From Nageia nagi (lineage: Eukaryota > Pinophyta): DNA of 64,000 nt. Position numbers and translations under genes: made by a program. Positions 61,548 through 64,000 of this stretch are shown here, piece by piece; position 1 is the stretch's first letter, and every line of letters begins with the position of its first letter. A model generated the notes under the pieces. The model was not told the origin of the DNA, ran no database searches, and saw only the letters and a list, made by a program, of their open reading frames with translations. The stretch spans positions 149,172,001-149,236,000 of the forward strand of contig JBITNC010000001.1 in assembly GCA_050084985.1 (NCBI GenBank), written 5' to 3'.

Positions 61548-62385
61548 TATGTTGTTAACATCATTATTTTCATAGAATTTCATAACCATATCTTTTGCAA
61601 TTTTGTTCAATATTCCCATTATAGTGGATATTTGTGAAATAATAGCATTTTCAAATAAATATTCAAGTATTTATAGCATGCATAATTTTCAATGAATTTT
61701 ATAAGAGATACATGTTGCTAACAGCATGAAAATAGTAATATCAGGTCTGCAAACTTGAGTCATAATCAATTAATAGCAAATAATCATGTGTATCATCATA
61801 AAAAACATGAAAGAACATTTTTTACGTAACACAAAATTTTTTGCATAAGCAAAATTTGACCCTATATGCATTTAGTCTCTGTATAAGCCATAGTGTTTTT
61901 CCATAAGCATAATATTAGCCATTTTAAACTATTAAAATCATGATAGCATTATTGATATTTGAAAGAATCCATAATCATGTTGTTAACAATGTTAAAATGA
62001 AAAAATTGGGCATCCAAAAAAAGAGAATATTCAATTGGTATTGACTATTTGCAATTCAGATATTCAATATTCCAAAAATATATGTCTATACAAAAATCAA
62101 ATTTTTGCACATGCCTTTATTTTAACAATTTATAATTTCATCTTTTTAGTCATGTAACTTATATCATAAGCACATATTTTAAATAAGCGAAAATAGAAAC
62201 ACAATTTAGGACTTGAATCGCTTACCAATTTTCAATAAATCATGTTGTTAACAACATGCATTTAATATAAATAATCATGAAATCTAGAACATAATCAATT
62301 TCATTACAAATACATAATGTAAACATTCAATATCACTATATTTGCTATTTAATATTTCATGTTTTGGACATCGTTGACAACATGG
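61548..62385 (+). repeat. Palindrome series with 265-bp spacing
   Basis: Variants of CATGTTGTTAACAACATG lie at 61548 (partial), 61711, 61976, 62241 (perfect 18-bp palindrome) and 62358 (interrupted). 61711, 61976 and 62241 are exactly 265 bp apart, and nearby sequence such as ATTGATATTTGAAAG recurs, so a diverged 265-bp tandem repeat is likely. Confidence 0.6.
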
Positions 62386-63180
62386 AACTAGAAAAATTAG
62401 ATTTTCAAAAATAAGTTACGACCAATTAATATAATTTCATGTGTTTTCCCCTCATAACTTACCACTTTGCAAGCACTAATATTGATATTTTGAAAGTGAT
62501 TCATTTAGGCTAGGGTTTAATGCAAAATTGAATAAAAAGAAGGTTAAACATTGGCATTTGGTACTTCACCCCTATCATTTTTCTATTTGACAAGACTGTG
62601 ACCCTTCTTTCTAGCTTGGCATTGACCTTCTTCTCACTTTCATTAATTTCCCTTATGATTGACCTTGTTACCTCATTGCCCTAATCATTTGATTTTGCTC
62701 ACCTACCTGCTAATATGGAATATGATGGATGGCATGCAGTGAAGAAGCATTTAAATTGGTGTAAAGGACATATTGCAAAGTATTTGCATAGTCTCCCTTT
62801 TAACCATTCGATAAGTTTTTATCCTTTGCTATTTCTTTTACATTTTCCATTTCACCCGCTTTTAAACCATAAGGCTTCCTTTTTCTACCATTTTATTTTT
62901 TTTGTTTTCCCCTAGCCAGGACCTCATCATCTATCTTACATACAACCATTGAGCATTATTGTATTGTTCATGCTTGTAATTGATACCCTAACCCTAACAT
63001 TGGTATTTTGAGATTGTTTGAGATTATATTTGTACTTCTAAACTAGATGTGGGTATTTTTTGGAAGAAATTGCTAATTTTCACTTGAGATTATGATTATT
63101 TTACTTGATTTCTCATAGTTACTAATATGAATTTCAATTTTTTTAATTTTACAGGAGTGAAAAATAATAATTAGGGGTGG
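62386..63180. other. No supported feature
   Basis: Contains a 66-codon frame at 62715-62915 with no recognisable content. Confidence 0.4.
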
Positions 63181-63189
63181 AGCCATGTT

Positions 63190-63900
63190 TTTGCATCATT
63201 GGATAAGGCCAGGGAGTGGCCCAAATCAAATCATAAGGATGATATTCTCATGAGATCAGGATTACATGATCTTGTTGTGGTTGGTCATGTCCAAAATGAC
63301 CTCCCTCTTCTTATAGCATTAGTTATGTGTTGGGACCAGGATACCAACACCTTTCACCTACCCCTAGTCGAAATGACCATTACACTTAACATATACTAGA
63401 TATGGGGTGTGCTTATGAGAAGATTATTATGATTATACCACTTGGACTCTAGAGAGTTAGGGAGAACCCTAGAGATGTAGCTATGACATGTTGGGTTTTA
63501 ATACTATGTGGATATAGATATCCACACACACTAAAGGCTAGATAATGAGAGATAGACATGTTACAGTAGTAGGACATAGTGTGGATTTCCTATGCTGATT
63601 ATGTATCAAATGAGGATGCTTTCAATTGACCTGGGTGAGACAACCATGTTTCCTTTGAAGCAAAAGGAAGCTTGCAGAGCAGCACTTACCATAATGCATA
63701 TTGAGATATTTTGGTATTTGGCAAGGTATTTAACCTACCCCTATATACTATATTAGATAGAGAGTGGAGAGTTATGTCCCATAAGGGGCACATATTATGC
63801 ACTCATGGGTGATGACATGGGATGAGCCACATATAATGGATCCCATAAATTCCACCTATATGGCTTAGGGTAGGGTTAGAGGATACATGACATGATGGGA
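63190..63900 (+). pseudogene. Plant mobile domain (PMD/MAIN-type) pseudogene
   Basis: 63199-63399 reads LMRSGLHDLVVVGHVQNDLP, then LLIALVMCWDQDTNTFHLPL and VEMTITLNIY. This is the characteristic start of the plant mobile domain (SGL...W...LI.ALVERW...THTFHLP.GEMTITL), shared by MAIN-like host proteins and by several transposon families. The next codon is TAG where Gln is likely. The frame continues as IWGVLMRRLL...LYHLDSREL with several more stops. No transposase or RT is adjacent, so its carrier is unknown. Confidence 0.75.
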
Positions 63901-64000
63901 TGCGATAAGACCAGCCCTATTGGGTAGTGATGAGGAGGAAGATGATGAGGAGATGGTTTTCACTCCTTTGGAAGAGTCTTTTGATGAAAATGAGTAGAAT

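Noticed and set aside
62986-62998. CCCTAACCCTAAC, telomere-like
   Set aside because: Only two units, and the usual plant telomere unit is CCCTAAA; no array follows.

Overview
The window looks like nuclear DNA from a large, repeat-swollen plant genome. Three things suggest this: plant-type LTR retrotransposons of both superfamilies (Copia and Ty3), scattered pentatricopeptide-repeat (PPR) fragments, and very AT-rich, CG-poor spacer. The PPR debris and the density of old nested elements would fit a gymnosperm, but that is inference and the sequence does not prove it. I found no intact host gene. Almost everything recognisable is a retroelement in some stage of decay, so coding entries are given as pseudogenes.

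Layout. 1-8733 is a long Copia element (Copia-A, + strand) that enters from the left edge. It has the end of a 5' LTR, a tRNA-type primer-binding site, a 3.2-kb leader carrying captured host-gene fragments (PPR and HNH-like), a full-length gag-pol frame with ten nonsense codons and no frameshift, a ~50-bp tandem array, a polypurine tract and a complete 477-bp 3' LTR. It sits against the end of a Ty3 integrase fragment on the - strand (8734-9905). A decayed unrecognised - strand coding block follows (9906-13190), then a long - strand Ty3 element, Ty3-B (13400-18705; gag, protease, RNase H, RT, RNase H, integrase). A second Copia lineage lies at 20545-23500 (-). A + strand Ty3 element of Tat-like character (Ty3-D, 24965-30740) is flanked by diverged direct repeats. 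A LINE reverse-transcriptase scrap lies at 30780-31190 (-).

31-43 kb is mostly old unrecognised sequence with simple repeats, decayed - strand reading frames, a 150-bp-period array made of PPR sequence (41.1-41.8 kb) and an internally deleted Copia RT/RNase H fragment (42.6-43.0 kb). 43797-47503 is a complete non-autonomous LTR element (element H) with 285-bp LTRs, a 5-bp target duplication, a primer-binding site and a polypurine tract. Its only reading frame starts like a Copia gag and continues into a long acidic Cys/Glu-rich region instead of pol. 48545-53378 is a 3'-truncated relative of Copia-A (Copia-E, - strand). A second copy of the PPR array with the same downstream minisatellite lies at 53.7-54.9 kb. 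The right end holds a strong hairpin (55.5 kb), palindromes spaced 265 bp apart (61.7-62.3 kb) and a plant-mobile-domain pseudogene (63.2-63.9 kb).

Two themes connect the parts. First, catalytic residues of several elements are lost by changes that read as G:C to A:T transitions, as expected from deamination of methylated cytosine. Second, Copia-A and element H have nearly identical LTRs, so they moved recently, although Copia-A's proteins look long dead and element H has no pol. Both would need enzymes supplied from elsewhere.
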